From CALJFL01 sp039964455 (lineage in GTDB: Bacteria > Pseudomonadota > Gammaproteobacteria > Pseudomonadales > Halieaceae), in assembly GCA_039964455.1 (NCBI GenBank), contig JBDVXK010000016.1, positions 124,001 to 188,000 on the forward strand: a DNA stretch of 64,000 nt, in the 5' to 3' direction. Made by a program: the position numbers and the translations under genes. The first letter of the stretch is position 1. Every line of letters begins with the position of its first letter. Positions 52,472-63,731 of this stretch are shown here, one piece after another. The notes below the pieces were generated by a model that had not been told where the DNA came from, did not search any database, and worked only from the letters and a program-made list of their open reading frames with translations.

Positions 52472-54126
52472 GCCCCGGCGCTGGCCAACATTTCCCGGGC
52501 ATGTGCCAGGGATTGCTTGGTAATCTTCACCCCGCCCAGCATTCGGGCAATTTCCTGTACTTTATCCTGCTTGCCCAGCTGTGCCATGGCCGTGCTGGCC
52601 GATTCGGCGCTGCTGGTTTTACTGACCTGCAGGTGTTGATGGCCCTGGGCGGCCACCTGCGGCAGGTGGGTGACGCACAACACCTGGGCATCGCCTGACA
52701 GATCGCGCAGCAGGCGGCCTACCACCTCGGCGACCGCGCCCCCGATACCCACATCAACTTCGTCGAAGACCATGCTGGGCAGGGTACCGCCGCTGGCTGT
52801 GACTACCTGTATGGCGAGGCTGATGCGCGACAGCTCGCCCCCGGAGGCAATCTTGCCCAGAGGCTGGGGCGGTGAGCCCGGATTGGTGCTGATCAGGAAA
52901 TCGATGTCTTCCTGGCCGTGGGGGTGAGGAGCGCTGGAGTCTCTGGTCAACATCGCGATTTCAAACTGGCAGTGCGCCATGGCCAGGGTGTCCAGGATAA
53001 CCGAGGCCTGCTTGATCAATTTGGTCGCCGCTTTTTTGCGCTGCTTCGATAATTTGTCGGCACTTTTGGCGTAATCAGCGGCCAGGCTCTCCAGCTGGAT
53101 GCCCAGCTCGCCAATGCGCTCGCCGCCGTCGGTCAATCCCTGCAATTCTTCCTGCAGGGTGTTGTGCAGTTCACTCAATCCCTCCGGCAGCACGCGGTGT
53201 TTGCGCGCCACGTCGTAAATGGTCTCCAGCCGCCGCTCCACCTCGGCCAGCCGTTCCGGGCTGATCTCGATCCCATCCACGTAGGCCTGAATTTCCAGCT
53301 GCGCTTCATTGAGCTGTATTGCTGCCGAGTCGAGCAGCTCCCGCGCATTGGCGGTGGCCGAACCGGCATGGGTATCTTCGGTGAGTAATTGCAGGGCTTT
53401 GCGGGTGCCTGTTTCCTGGGCTTCGCACAGGGCCAATCCCTCATGGGCGGAGGCGAGGATCTGTTCGGCATTGGCCAGCTGCTTTTGCTCCTGCTCCAAC
53501 ACGGCCAGCTCGCCTTCAGCAACGGCCAGCTCGTCGAGCTCGCTGACCTGGTAGCTCAGCAATTGCGCGCGGGCGGTTTGTTCGTCCTGGGCGCCGGTGA
53601 GCAAATCCAGTTCGCGCTGGCAGCGCAGCCAGTCGGAAGCGATTTGTTCCAGCGAGCGGGCCAGGGCTTGATGGCCGGCAAAGGCATCCAGTAGTTCCCG
53701 TTGCACCGGTTTGCGCAGCAGGGATTGGTGAGCGTGCTGGCTGTGTATGTCGATCAGCAATCCGCCCAGTTCACTGCAATCTTGCAGGGTGGAGTTGCTG
53801 CCATTGATATAAGCGCGTGAGCGGCCCTCGGCGGTGATGACCCGGCGCAATATACAGTCGTCTTCGGTGGCCAGGTCGCGGCCGGCCAGCCAGTCGCGGG
53901 CAGCGGGGATGTCGCTCACGTCAAAGCAGGCGGTAATCTCGGCACGCTCGCACCCGGGGCGCACGGCTTTCGGGTCGGCTCGATCGCCCAGGCACAGGCC
54001 CAATGCGTCCAGCATGATGGATTTGCCGGCGCCGGTTTCACCGGTGATCACGGTCATGCCCCCGGAAAACTCCATTTCCAGCGTATCGACAATGGTGTAG
54101 TTGCTGATACTGATGTGATTGAGCAT
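52468..54126 (-). CDS. recN: DNA repair protein RecN
   Basis: A 552-residue SMC-like ATPase. Walker A GETGAGKSIMLDAL (about 30-43), ABC signature SGGELSRISLAIQV and Walker B MVFDEVDVGIGG are present, with a central coiled-coil-rich stretch (about 150-370). It acts in double-strand-break repair. It is convergent with fur, overlapping by 4 bp, the standard arrangement, and divergent from hrcA. Confidence 0.96.
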   Translation of the reverse strand: MLNHISISNYTIVDTLEMEFSGGMTVITGETGAGKSIMLDALGLCLGDRADPKAVRPGCERAEITACFDVSDIPAARDWLAGRDLATEDDCILRRVITAEGRSRAYINGSNSTLQDCSELGGLLIDIHSQHAHQSLLRKPVQRELLDAFAGHQALARSLEQIASDWLRCQRELDLLTGAQDEQTARAQLLSYQVSELDELAVAEGELAVLEQEQKQLANAEQILASAHEGLALCEAQETGTRKALQLLTEDTHAGSATANARELLDSAAIQLNEAQLEIQAYVDGIEISPERLAEVERRLETIYDVARKHRVLPEGLSELHNTLQEELQGLTDGGERIGELGIQLESLAADYAKSADKLSKQRKKAATKLIKQASVILDTLAMAHCQFEIAMLTRDSSAPHPHGQEDIDFLISTNPGSPPQPLGKIASGGELSRISLAIQVVTASGGTLPSMVFDEVDVGIGGAVAEVVGRLLRDLSGDAQVLCVTHLPQVAAQGHQHLQVSKTSSAESASTAMAQLGKQDKVQEIARMLGGVKITKQSLAHAREMLASAGA

Positions 54127-54264
54127 GGTGGTTCCCGGGTGTCGTTTCGATAGTTATACCGCAGATGCACAGTTGCATAAACATCAGAGGCTTTCTTATT
54201 GCCGTTTACTTCTTTTCACTCCGGCACTGTGTTAAAAACAAGAGAGATTGCTGCAAGGTAGTGC

Positions 54265-55299
54265 ATGAGTAACGAGCAGATTTCAGAGCGTGCCCAGATC
54301 CTGTTAAAGGCGCTGGTGGAGCGACACATCAAGGATGGCCAACCGGTGGGTTCCAGAACCCTGCTGGAAGAGGCGGGCCTGCCCGTCAGCGCAGCAACCA
54401 TCCGCAACGTCATGTCAGACCTGGAAGAACTGGGTTATCTGCATTCGCCGCACACCTCGGCTGGCCGTGTGCCTACCGCGGCGGGCTACCGTCTGTTTGT
54501 CGACACATTGCTGCAGGTGCAGCCGCTGGAGAGTGACGCGGTGAGTGCGCTGCGGCACGAACTACACCCGGACAAATCCTCCGCAGAATTGGTGCAGTCT
54601 GCCTCGTCGGTACTGTCTACGATTACTGCCCAGGCCGGGCTTGTGACTGTGCCGCGCAAGGAAGCCAACCAGTTGCGGCAGGTGGAATTCCTGCCGCTGT
54701 CTGGCGACAGAGTGCTGGTTATCCTGGTGATCAATGAGCGCGAGGTGCAAAACCGCATCATCCATACCCGACGGGTATTCTCCGAAAGCGAGCTGCGTGA
54801 TGCCGCGGCCCTGGTGAATCAGCGCTTTGCCGGCCGGCCACTGAACGAGGTGCAGCAGCAGATACTGGGCGAGATGCAGGATGCGCGAAGTCAGATCGAC
54901 AGTTACCTGCAGGCATCACTGGATTTGGCCAATCAGGCGCTGCAGCAGGAAGGCGGTGATGATGAATACGTGATGGCCGGTGAGTCGCGCCTGCTCGGTA
55001 ATGCCACCGCCGGTGAGGTGGACAAGCTCCGGGAGTTGTTTGACGCCTTTGAGCGCAAACAGGACCTGCTGCATCTGCTGGAGCGTTGCTCACGGGCAGA
55101 AGGCATACAGATCTACATAGGCGAAGAGGCCGGCTATGAGGTATTTGGTGACTACAGCGTGGTCACAGCCCCCTATAGCGATGGCATGAGAACCCTGGGC
55201 GTACTGGGCGTTATCGGGCCCACCCGTATGGCCTATGAGCGGGTCATTCCCATTGTGGATGTCACCGCACGCATGCTGAGCTCAGCCCTGGCCAAATAA
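54265..55299 (+). CDS. hrcA: heat-inducible transcription repressor HrcA
   Basis: A 344-residue repressor: N-terminal winged helix (QILLKALVERHIKDGQPVGS, SAATIRNVMSDLEELGY), then VNEREV-like dimer and GAF-like domains, and the C-terminal GVLGVIGPTRMAYERVIPIVD. It normally binds CIRCE elements. I see no CIRCE before hrcA, grpE or dnaK, so its target may lie elsewhere, while the sigma-32-type promoters drive the operon. Confidence 0.95.
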   Translation: MSNEQISERAQILLKALVERHIKDGQPVGSRTLLEEAGLPVSAATIRNVMSDLEELGYLHSPHTSAGRVPTAAGYRLFVDTLLQVQPLESDAVSALRHELHPDKSSAELVQSASSVLSTITAQAGLVTVPRKEANQLRQVEFLPLSGDRVLVILVINEREVQNRIIHTRRVFSESELRDAAALVNQRFAGRPLNEVQQQILGEMQDARSQIDSYLQASLDLANQALQQEGGDDEYVMAGESRLLGNATAGEVDKLRELFDAFERKQDLLHLLERCSRAEGIQIYIGEEAGYEVFGDYSVVTAPYSDGMRTLGVLGVIGPTRMAYERVIPIVDVTARMLSSALAK

Positions 55300-55344
55300 G
55301 CGCTGCCACACCCCTCGGTACCTCAAAAAAATGCCCTTTTCGGG

Positions 55345-55372
55345 CTTGAAAACCTGCCTTCAACCCCCATAT
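55345..55372 (+). promoter_or_regulatory. sigma-32-type heat-shock promoter of grpE
   Basis: CTTGAA (55345-55350), 14 bp, CCCCAT (55365-55370) followed by AT match the sigma-32 consensus almost perfectly. It lies 85 bp before the grpE start. A short GCCC/GGGC hairpin with an A run to its left overlaps the -35 side. Confidence 0.85.
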
Positions 55373-55456
55373 TTGCTCCCTCAAGCGCAATAAGCAGGCC
55401 GATTTCGGTCGTGCTGTACGTTTTTTAATCAATAACGCCTGATTTGGAGTGGGTAC

Positions 55457-56068
55457 GTGGCCGAACAAGAGCAGAAACAGTCGGAAAACCAGGAATCTGA
55501 GGCGGTTGCCGAGGAACACGCGGAAGCAGCTGCTGCAGCAGAAGCACAGGGTGCAGCGTCGCAGCCGGATGAGTCCGCTACCGAAGAAGGCGCCGAGCCT
55601 ACTCTGGAAGATGTGATCGACAAGCTGCAGACAGATCTGGCCCAGGCGGAGGATGCGTCTTTACGCGCCATGGCCGACGCCCAGAATGTGAAGCGCCGCG
55701 CCGAGCAGGATGTGGAGAAAGCGCGCAAATTTGCCCTGGAGCAGTTCAGCAAGGATTTGCTGCCAGTGGTCGATAACCTGGAGCGGGCACTGGACGCTGC
55801 CGGGGGTGATGAAGAGGCAATCAAGCCCATCGCCGAAGGTGTTGAGCTGACCCTGAAAAGCTTTATGGACGTGATGAAGAAGTTTCATATCGAGGCAGTA
55901 GACCCCGCCGGCGAGCCCTTTGATCACGAATTACATCAGGCAATAGGCATGCTGCCCAATGCCGACGTTGAGCCTAATACGGTGCTGGACGTTATGCAGA
56001 AGGGCTACACCCTGAATGGCCGGCTGATGCGTCCGGCCATGGTCATGGTGAGCAAGGCAGCAGAGTAA
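55457..56068 (+). CDS. grpE: nucleotide exchange factor GrpE
   Basis: A 203-residue DnaK co-chaperone starting at GTG. The N-terminal 50 residues are acidic, disordered and Glu/Ala-rich; the helical middle ([20 protein letters not shown]) and the C-terminal beta domain ([38 protein letters not shown]) are diagnostic. It releases ADP from DnaK. Confidence 0.96.
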   Translation: MAEQEQKQSENQESEAVAEEHAEAAAAAEAQGAASQPDESATEEGAEPTLEDVIDKLQTDLAQAEDASLRAMADAQNVKRRAEQDVEKARKFALEQFSKDLLPVVDNLERALDAAGGDEEAIKPIAEGVELTLKSFMDVMKKFHIEAVDPAGEPFDHELHQAIGMLPNADVEPNTVLDVMQKGYTLNGRLMRPAMVMVSKAAE

Positions 56069-56086
56069 ATTTGGTTCCCCGGAACC

Positions 56087-56114
56087 CTTGAAATCGGTCT
56101 AAACGGGCCAATAT
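56087..56114 (+). promoter_or_regulatory. probable sigma-32 promoter of dnaK
   Basis: CTTGAA (56087-56092), 14 bp, then GCCAATAT (56107-56114), a weaker form of the sigma-32 -10 element. It lies 58 bp before the dnaK start. A GGTTCC/GGAACC inverted repeat (56073-56086) is just upstream. Confidence 0.65.
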
Positions 56115-56171
56115 AGATAGCAACGAAATGAATTTAGTCAGCCGCAACCGGCTGGTAAGAGGAGCAAGAAA

Positions 56172-58106
56172 ATGGGAAAGATAATCGGTATTGATTTGGG
56201 CACCACCAACTCATGTGTATCTGTGTTGGATGGCGACGGCCCACGAGTCATTGAAAACTCCGAAGGCGATCGTACTACGCCTTCCATCGTCGGCTACACC
56301 GAAGATGGCGAGATCCTGGTAGGCCAGAGTGCCAAGCGCCAGGCTGTGACCAACCCCAAGAACACGATCTACGCGGTCAAGCGATTGATCGGTCGTAAGT
56401 TCAAGGACGATGTGGTCCAGAAAGACATCAAGATGGTTCCCTACGGGATTGTCGCTGCTGAAAATGGCGACGCCTGGGTAGAAGCCAAGGACGAGAAGAT
56501 GGCGCCTCCACAGGTGTCAGCTGAAATCCTGCGCAAGATGAAGAAGACTGCCGAGGAATTTCTTGGCGAGCCGGTAACCGAAGCGGTTATCACAGTACCT
56601 GCCTACTTTAACGACTCTCAGCGTCAAGCCACCAAGGACGCCGGCAAAATCGCTGGCCTGGACGTGAAGCGCATCATCAACGAGCCTACCGCAGCGGCAC
56701 TCGCTTACGGTATGGACAAGGCCAAGGGCGACCACACGGTAGCCGTATATGACCTGGGTGGTGGTACGTTTGATATCTCTATCATCGAGATTGCTGAAGT
56801 TGATGGCGAGCACCAGTTTGAAGTGCTGTCTACCAACGGTGACACCTTCCTCGGTGGTGAAGATTTCGACATGCGCCTGATCGAGTATCTGGCAGACGAG
56901 TTCAAGAAAGAAAGTGGCATCGACCTGCACAGTGATCCGCTGGCTCTGCAGCGCCTGAAAGAGGCGGCTGAGAAGGCCAAGATCGAACTGTCCAGCTCGC
57001 AGCAGACTGAAGTGAACCTGCCGTACATCACTGCCGATGCGTCTGGTCCCAAGCACCTGGTGGTTAAGCTGTCACGCTCCAAACTGGAGTCACTGGTTGA
57101 AGATCTGGTAGCGCGTTCCATGGAGCCATTGAAGGTGGCCCTCAAGGATGCCGGCCTGAGCCCCAGCGAAATTGACGACGTCATCCTGGTGGGTGGTCAA
57201 ACCCGTATGCCGATGGTGCAGAAGGCCGTGGCCGATCACTTTGGCAAAGAGCCGCGCAAGGACGTTAACCCGGACGAAGCCGTGGCAATGGGTGCTTCTA
57301 TCCAGGGTGCGGTGCTGGCTGGTGATGTGAAAGATGTCTTGTTGCTCGACGTAACTCCGCTGACCCTGGGTATTGAAACCATGGGTGGTGTGGCAACACC
57401 GTTGATCGACAAGAACACCACGATCCCGACCAAGAAGTCGCAGATCTTCTCAACAGCTGAAGACAACCAGACGGCGGTGACTATTCACGTCGTACAGGGT
57501 GAGCGTAAGCAGGCCGGTGGTAACAAGTCACTGGGTCGTTTTGACCTGGCCGATATCCCGCCTTCACCGCGTGGTATGCCGCAGATTGAAGTGACCTTTG
57601 ACCTGGATGCTAACGGTATCCTGAACGTGTCTGCCAAGGACAAGGCAACGGGTAAAGAGCAGTCTATCCGTATCACTGCTTCTGGCGGCCTGACGGATGA
57701 GGACATCGAACAAATGGTAGCTGATGCCGAGGCGAATGCCGACGCGGATGCCAAGTTCGAAGAGCTCATCACCTCGCGCAACACCTGTGATGGCTTGATT
57801 CACGCTACTCGCAAGACTCTCGAGGAAGCTGGCGAGCACGCCACTGACGAAGAGAAGACAGCGATTGAAGCGGCACTGGCCGAAGCTGACGAAGCGGTCA
57901 AGGGCGATGACAAGGATGCCATCGATGCTGCAGCAACCAAGCTGACTGAAGCAACTGGCCCCGTGGCGCAGAAGATGTATGCTGCCCAGGCCGAAGAAGC
58001 TCAGGCTGCTGAAGGTGGCGCCGGTGATGCCCAGGCCGAAGCGGGAGCCGAGGATGCGGTTGACGCGGAGTTCGAAGAAGTCAAAGACGACAAAAAAGAA
58101 GCCTGA
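56172..58106 (+). CDS. dnaK: molecular chaperone DnaK (Hsp70)
   Basis: A 644-residue Hsp70. [17 protein letters not shown] (about 4-20), [16 protein letters not shown] (about 194-209) and [18 protein letters not shown] (about 336-353) are the three family signatures. The substrate domain and an acidic, Ala/Glu-rich tail ending [10 protein letters not shown] follow. AAGAGG stands before the ATG. Confidence 0.98.
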   Translation: MGKIIGIDLGTTNSCVSVLDGDGPRVIENSEGDRTTPSIVGYTEDGEILVGQSAKRQAVTNPKNTIYAVKRLIGRKFKDDVVQKDIKMVPYGIVAAENGDAWVEAKDEKMAPPQVSAEILRKMKKTAEEFLGEPVTEAVITVPAYFNDSQRQATKDAGKIAGLDVKRIINEPTAAALAYGMDKAKGDHTVAVYDLGGGTFDISIIEIAEVDGEHQFEVLSTNGDTFLGGEDFDMRLIEYLADEFKKESGIDLHSDPLALQRLKEAAEKAKIELSSSQQTEVNLPYITADASGPKHLVVKLSRSKLESLVEDLVARSMEPLKVALKDAGLSPSEIDDVILVGGQTRMPMVQKAVADHFGKEPRKDVNPDEAVAMGASIQGAVLAGDVKDVLLLDVTPLTLGIETMGGVATPLIDKNTTIPTKKSQIFSTAEDNQTAVTIHVVQGERKQAGGNKSLGRFDLADIPPSPRGMPQIEVTFDLDANGILNVSAKDKATGKEQSIRITASGGLTDEDIEQMVADAEANADADAKFEELITSRNTCDGLIHATRKTLEEAGEHATDEEKTAIEAALAEADEAVKGDDKDAIDAAATKLTEATGPVAQKMYAAQAEEAQAAEGGAGDAQAEAGAEDAVDAEFEEVKDDKKEA

Positions 58107-58120
58107 TAGCTTCTGTAAGC

Positions 58121-58176
58121 GGGGCGGGATTCCGCCCCTGAAAATAACCATGATGACGCGGGACACAGTGCCCGCG
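58121..58176 (+). repeat. two GC-rich hairpins between dnaK and dnaJ
   Basis: GGGGCGG (58121-58127) pairs with CCGCCCC (58132-58138), and CGCGGG (58157-58162) with CCCGCG (58171-58176). They lie in the 111-bp dnaK-dnaJ gap with no T tract. They probably stabilise the dnaK message or lower dnaJ expression. Confidence 0.55.
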
Positions 58177-58217
58177 TAGTCATTTGAGAAATAGCGAATC
58201 TTTCGCTCTAACAGGCT

Positions 58218-60157
<1,940 letters not shown>

Positions 60158-60222
60158 CACAACTCACTAGCCGTCGAACGGCTCGCCGACCTGACAAAAC
60201 AGACCAACGCTGAGGAGATACC

Positions 60223-61077
60223 GTGAGCGATTTCATAGTCAACATCGACGAAACCAATGCCGCCGCGTTATTGATCGAGGAATCCCATAAACGCCCGGTT
60301 GTCGTGGACTTCTGGGCGGACTGGTGTGAGCCCTGCAAAGTGCTTATGCCCATGCTGGAAAACATCGCCACTGAATACCAGGGTGCTTTCCTGCTGGCCA
60401 AGGTTAATGCCGACGAGCAACAGAATATCTCGCAGCAGTTTGGTGTGCGTAGCCTGCCCACCGTGATGGTTATCAAGGATGGCCAGCCGGTAGACGGCTT
60501 TGCCGGTGCCCAGCCTGAAACCGCCGTGCGGGAGATGCTGGCCAAGTATCTGCCAGCCCCCTGGGATGGTTTGCTGCAGCTAGCTAATGAAGCGATGGAA
60601 AAGGGCGACTTCGCGGCTGCCTTAACACCCTTGCGTCAGGCCTGGGAGGAGTCGGGCAGAATTCATGAGATCTCTATCGCCTACACCCACTGCCTGATCG
60701 AGGCGATGCGCCTGGACGAGGCACAGGCTGTGCTTGATACCATCAAAATGGTGGATCAAGACGCCGCCTATGAACAGCTGATTGCCCAGCTGGAGCTTAA
60801 GCGGGAGGCGGCCAAATCGCCGGAAATCGAGGCGCTTGAGCAGAAGCTGGCGGGTGATCCTGGCAATCATGACGTGCGAGCCAGCCTCGCTATTCAATAT
60901 ACCAATGCGGGCCGCTTCAAGGATGCGCTGGAGAATCTGATGACGATTCTCGAACAGGAGCTGGACCATGCCGACGGTGGCACCAAAAAGGTGCTGCTGG
61001 ATACCATTGCCAGCCTGGGCAAGGGCGACCCATTGGCTGCCGAGTACCAGCGCAAGCTGTATAGCATGCTCTACTAG
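60223..61077 (+). CDS. cnoX: thioredoxin-TPR co-chaperone, CnoX/YbbN-like
   Basis: A 284-residue protein with an N-terminal thioredoxin domain (VVDFWADWCEPCKVLMP, active-site CEPC, about 36-39) and a C-terminal tetratricopeptide domain of about 160 residues. E. coli CnoX lacks the redox-active pair, whereas this protein keeps a complete CxxC, so it may combine thiol reduction and chaperone holding. A GTG start with GAGGAG upstream is used. Its place beside dnaK-dnaJ fits a protein-quality role. Confidence 0.88.
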   Translation: MSDFIVNIDETNAAALLIEESHKRPVVVDFWADWCEPCKVLMPMLENIATEYQGAFLLAKVNADEQQNISQQFGVRSLPTVMVIKDGQPVDGFAGAQPETAVREMLAKYLPAPWDGLLQLANEAMEKGDFAAALTPLRQAWEESGRIHEISIAYTHCLIEAMRLDEAQAVLDTIKMVDQDAAYEQLIAQLELKREAAKSPEIEALEQKLAGDPGNHDVRASLAIQYTNAGRFKDALENLMTILEQELDHADGGTKKVLLDTIASLGKGDPLAAEYQRKLYSMLY

Positions 61078-61327
61078 GGCACAGCGCCTCTTCGCTCTCT
61101 GTTAACCCCCTGTTTACCGCACGTCAGTGCTTTGGCCACACTTTTCTGTGTGGCTACTGTGTCACCTTTTGTCGATATATCTGTGTCCGCCAGCGCTTGT
61201 GTTGGGGGGCAGGAATCGCTAAGGTACATGCCCGGTTTTTCAAAAACATACTCAAAAGTCAAATTGGTAGTGGCCAGCCTATATAAGCCGCTGATTACTG
61301 CCTCCGACCCTAACGCGAGGTACCGCT

Positions 61328-62506
61328 ATGGATACATCATTCGCCCCCGAAGACCTGGCCTTCCGCGACGAAGTCCGCGCCTTTTTCGCCGAGCAGTTCG
61401 ATGAAGAGCTGCAGGCTTTATTGAAGCAACCCGGCACCTATAAAGAAGCAAGAGTTATCTGGCAGAAGCGCCTCCATGCCCAGGGCTGGATCGCCCCCAG
61501 TTGGCCTGTTGAGCACGGTGGTACCGGATGGAACACCACCCAGAAGTTTATTTATGAGACCGAGCGTGCCGCTGCCGGCATCCCCGACGTTGTGCCTTTT
61601 GGCCTGACCATGGTTGGTCCGGTCATTTATGCCTTTGGTAACGATGAGCAAAAAGCGCGTTTTCTACCTCGCATCCTCAGCAGTGATGACTGGTGGTGTC
61701 AGGGTTATTCCGAGCCTGGTTCAGGGTCGGACCTCGCCTCGCTGAAAACCAAGGCTGAGTTGGACGGCGACGACTATGTGGTTAACGGTGCCAAGATCTG
61801 GACGACCTACGCCCAGAAAGCGGACTGGATATTCTGCCTGGTTCGTACCAACAGCGACGGTAAAAAGCAGGAAGGTATTTCGTTCCTGCTTATCGATATG
61901 AAATCTGAGGGGATCAAGGTTAACCCGATTATCTCTATCGACAATGAGCACAGCCTTAACGAGGTTGAGTTCAATAACGTACGCGTGCCTGTCGCCAACC
62001 TTATTGGTGAGCAGGACAAGGGCTGGACCTACGCCAAGGCGCTGCTGGCGCATGAGCGTACGGGTATCGCCGGCGTTCCGGATACCTACCGCAGCCTGCG
62101 TCAGTTGAAAGACGTTGCTGCCCGTGAAGTGAATGGTGGCACCTCGCTGCTCAGCGATCCGCTGTTTCAAAAGCGTCTGTCTGATATTGAGATTGAATTG
62201 ATGGCGCTGGAATACACCGAATTGAGAGTGCTGGCATCCGTTGCCGCTGGCGGTGCGCCGGGCGCTGAGTCTTCGCTGCTCAAGATCAAGGGCACCGAGA
62301 TGCAGCAGGCCGTGCAAAACCTGTATATGGAAGTAGCAGCCTATTACCAGGGCGTACTACCTACCGATTTGAGTGCCGACGAGCTGGGCCACGAGTTTGG
62401 CAGTGAAGCACGTAATTCCTTTATGTATGGACGTGCGGCTACCGTTTACGGCGGTTCGAACGAGATCCAGAAAAATATTATCGCCAAAGCTGTACTTGGC
62501 CTGTAA
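61328..62506 (+). CDS. acyl-CoA dehydrogenase
   Basis: A 392-residue FAD acyl-CoA dehydrogenase: N-terminal domain with DEVRAFFAEQFDEEL, WPVEHGGTGW and GYSEPGSGSDLASLKTKAEL (the FAD/substrate region, about 128-147), and C-terminal domain ending in YGGSNEIQKNIIAKAVLGL. The catalytic Glu position is not certain from reading alone. It forms an operon with a second, shorter-type acyl-CoA dehydrogenase, a pairing found for sterol-like or branched substrates in Actinobacteria and marine Proteobacteria. Confidence 0.92.
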   Translation: MDTSFAPEDLAFRDEVRAFFAEQFDEELQALLKQPGTYKEARVIWQKRLHAQGWIAPSWPVEHGGTGWNTTQKFIYETERAAAGIPDVVPFGLTMVGPVIYAFGNDEQKARFLPRILSSDDWWCQGYSEPGSGSDLASLKTKAELDGDDYVVNGAKIWTTYAQKADWIFCLVRTNSDGKKQEGISFLLIDMKSEGIKVNPIISIDNEHSLNEVEFNNVRVPVANLIGEQDKGWTYAKALLAHERTGIAGVPDTYRSLRQLKDVAAREVNGGTSLLSDPLFQKRLSDIEIELMALEYTELRVLASVAAGGAPGAESSLLKIKGTEMQQAVQNLYMEVAAYYQGVLPTDLSADELGHEFGSEARNSFMYGRAATVYGGSNEIQKNIIAKAVLGL

Positions 62507-62528
62507 AGAGAGAAGGGAGAACAGCGCA

Positions 62529-63731
62529 ATGAATTTCGATTTTTCAGAAGAACAGGTCATGTTGCGGGACAGTGTTGCCCGCTTTGTGCAGGACGATTAC
62601 GACTTTGACACGCGCCGCGCGATTGCCGACTCCGACGAGGGTATGAATCGCCAGAACTGGCAGACATTCGCCGAACTCGGTTGGCTGTCGGTGCCCTTTG
62701 CTGAGGAGCACGGTGGTTTCGGCGGCGATGCCGTTGATGTGATGGTCATGATGGAAGAGCTGGGTAAAGGACTGGTTGTAGAGCCTTATCTTGCAACCGT
62801 CCTGATGTTTGGCGGACTGTTGCAAAAGGGCGGCAGTGAAGCCCAGCAGCATGACTACATTCCGCGCGTCATTGACGGCAGCCTGCTGGGTGCCTTTGCC
62901 TATGTGGAGCGCCAGAGCCGCTTTGAACTGGCCGACGTTAAAACGACGGCTGCCAAGTCAGCTGACGGTTTCACCCTTAACGGTGAAAAGGTTGTCGTCA
63001 GCAATGGCGCCAATGCCGACTATGCTGTGGTATCGGCACGAACCTCCGGCGACCAGAACGACGAGCATGGCATCAGCCTGTTCATTGTTGCGCTGGACGC
63101 TGAGGGCGTAAGTCGCACCACCTATCGCATGATGGATGGTCAGCTGGTAGCAAACCTCACTTTCGACAATGTGGCACTGGCTACCGATAGCCTGCTGGGC
63201 GATCTGGATAACGGCCTGGGCCTGATGGAGTCGGTGATTCAGGATGTTGTTGTGGCACTGGCTTCAGAGGCGGTGGGCATTATGGGTCAGCTCAATGCCA
63301 AGACCCTGGAGTACACCAAAACCCGCGAGCAGTTTGGCGTTGCCATTGGCAGCTTTCAGGCGCTGCAGCATCGTATGGTTGAGACCTTTATGTCCTACGA
63401 GCAGGCCAAGTCACTGCTGTACCGCGCGGTATGTGCGCAGGCCGAGGGATCAGACGACGCGCTAAGAAGCATCCATGCCCTGAAGGTAATGATTGATCGT
63501 GCTGGAACGCATATCTATAGCGAAGCGATCCAGATGCATGGCGGCATGGGCTTGACCGATGAGCTGGATATTGGCCACTACGCCAAGCGTCTGATGATGA
63601 TCAACGCAACCTTTGGTAATGGCGACTATCATCAGGCACAATTCAACGCTTTGTCCTACTCTGATAACGCAGAGGGCGAGTCTTCACAAAACAGGCCGCA
63701 ACTGGCAACCGCATCGGGAGAACGCGTATGA
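62529..63731 (+). CDS. acyl-CoA dehydrogenase (second)
   Basis: A 400-residue acyl-CoA dehydrogenase that is distinct from the preceding one: MNFDFSEEQVMLRDSVARFV, VPFAEEHGGFGGD and a C-terminal MHGGMGLTDELDIGHYAKRL (about 337-356). The ATG at 62529 is preferred because it follows AGGGAG; the open frame further up lies inside the first gene. The two probably form a heteromeric pair. Its stop overlaps the next start as ATGA. Confidence 0.92.
   Translation: MNFDFSEEQVMLRDSVARFVQDDYDFDTRRAIADSDEGMNRQNWQTFAELGWLSVPFAEEHGGFGGDAVDVMVMMEELGKGLVVEPYLATVLMFGGLLQKGGSEAQQHDYIPRVIDGSLLGAFAYVERQSRFELADVKTTAAKSADGFTLNGEKVVVSNGANADYAVVSARTSGDQNDEHGISLFIVALDAEGVSRTTYRMMDGQLVANLTFDNVALATDSLLGDLDNGLGLMESVIQDVVVALASEAVGIMGQLNAKTLEYTKTREQFGVAIGSFQALQHRMVETFMSYEQAKSLLYRAVCAQAEGSDDALRSIHALKVMIDRAGTHIYSEAIQMHGGMGLTDELDIGHYAKRLMMINATFGNGDYHQAQFNALSYSDNAEGESSQNRPQLATASGERV

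Noticed and set aside
55321..55350. Intrinsic terminator after hrcA
   Set aside because: The GCCC/GGGC stem is only four pairs and the poly-A lies on the wrong side for the plus strand; it overlaps the grpE promoter.
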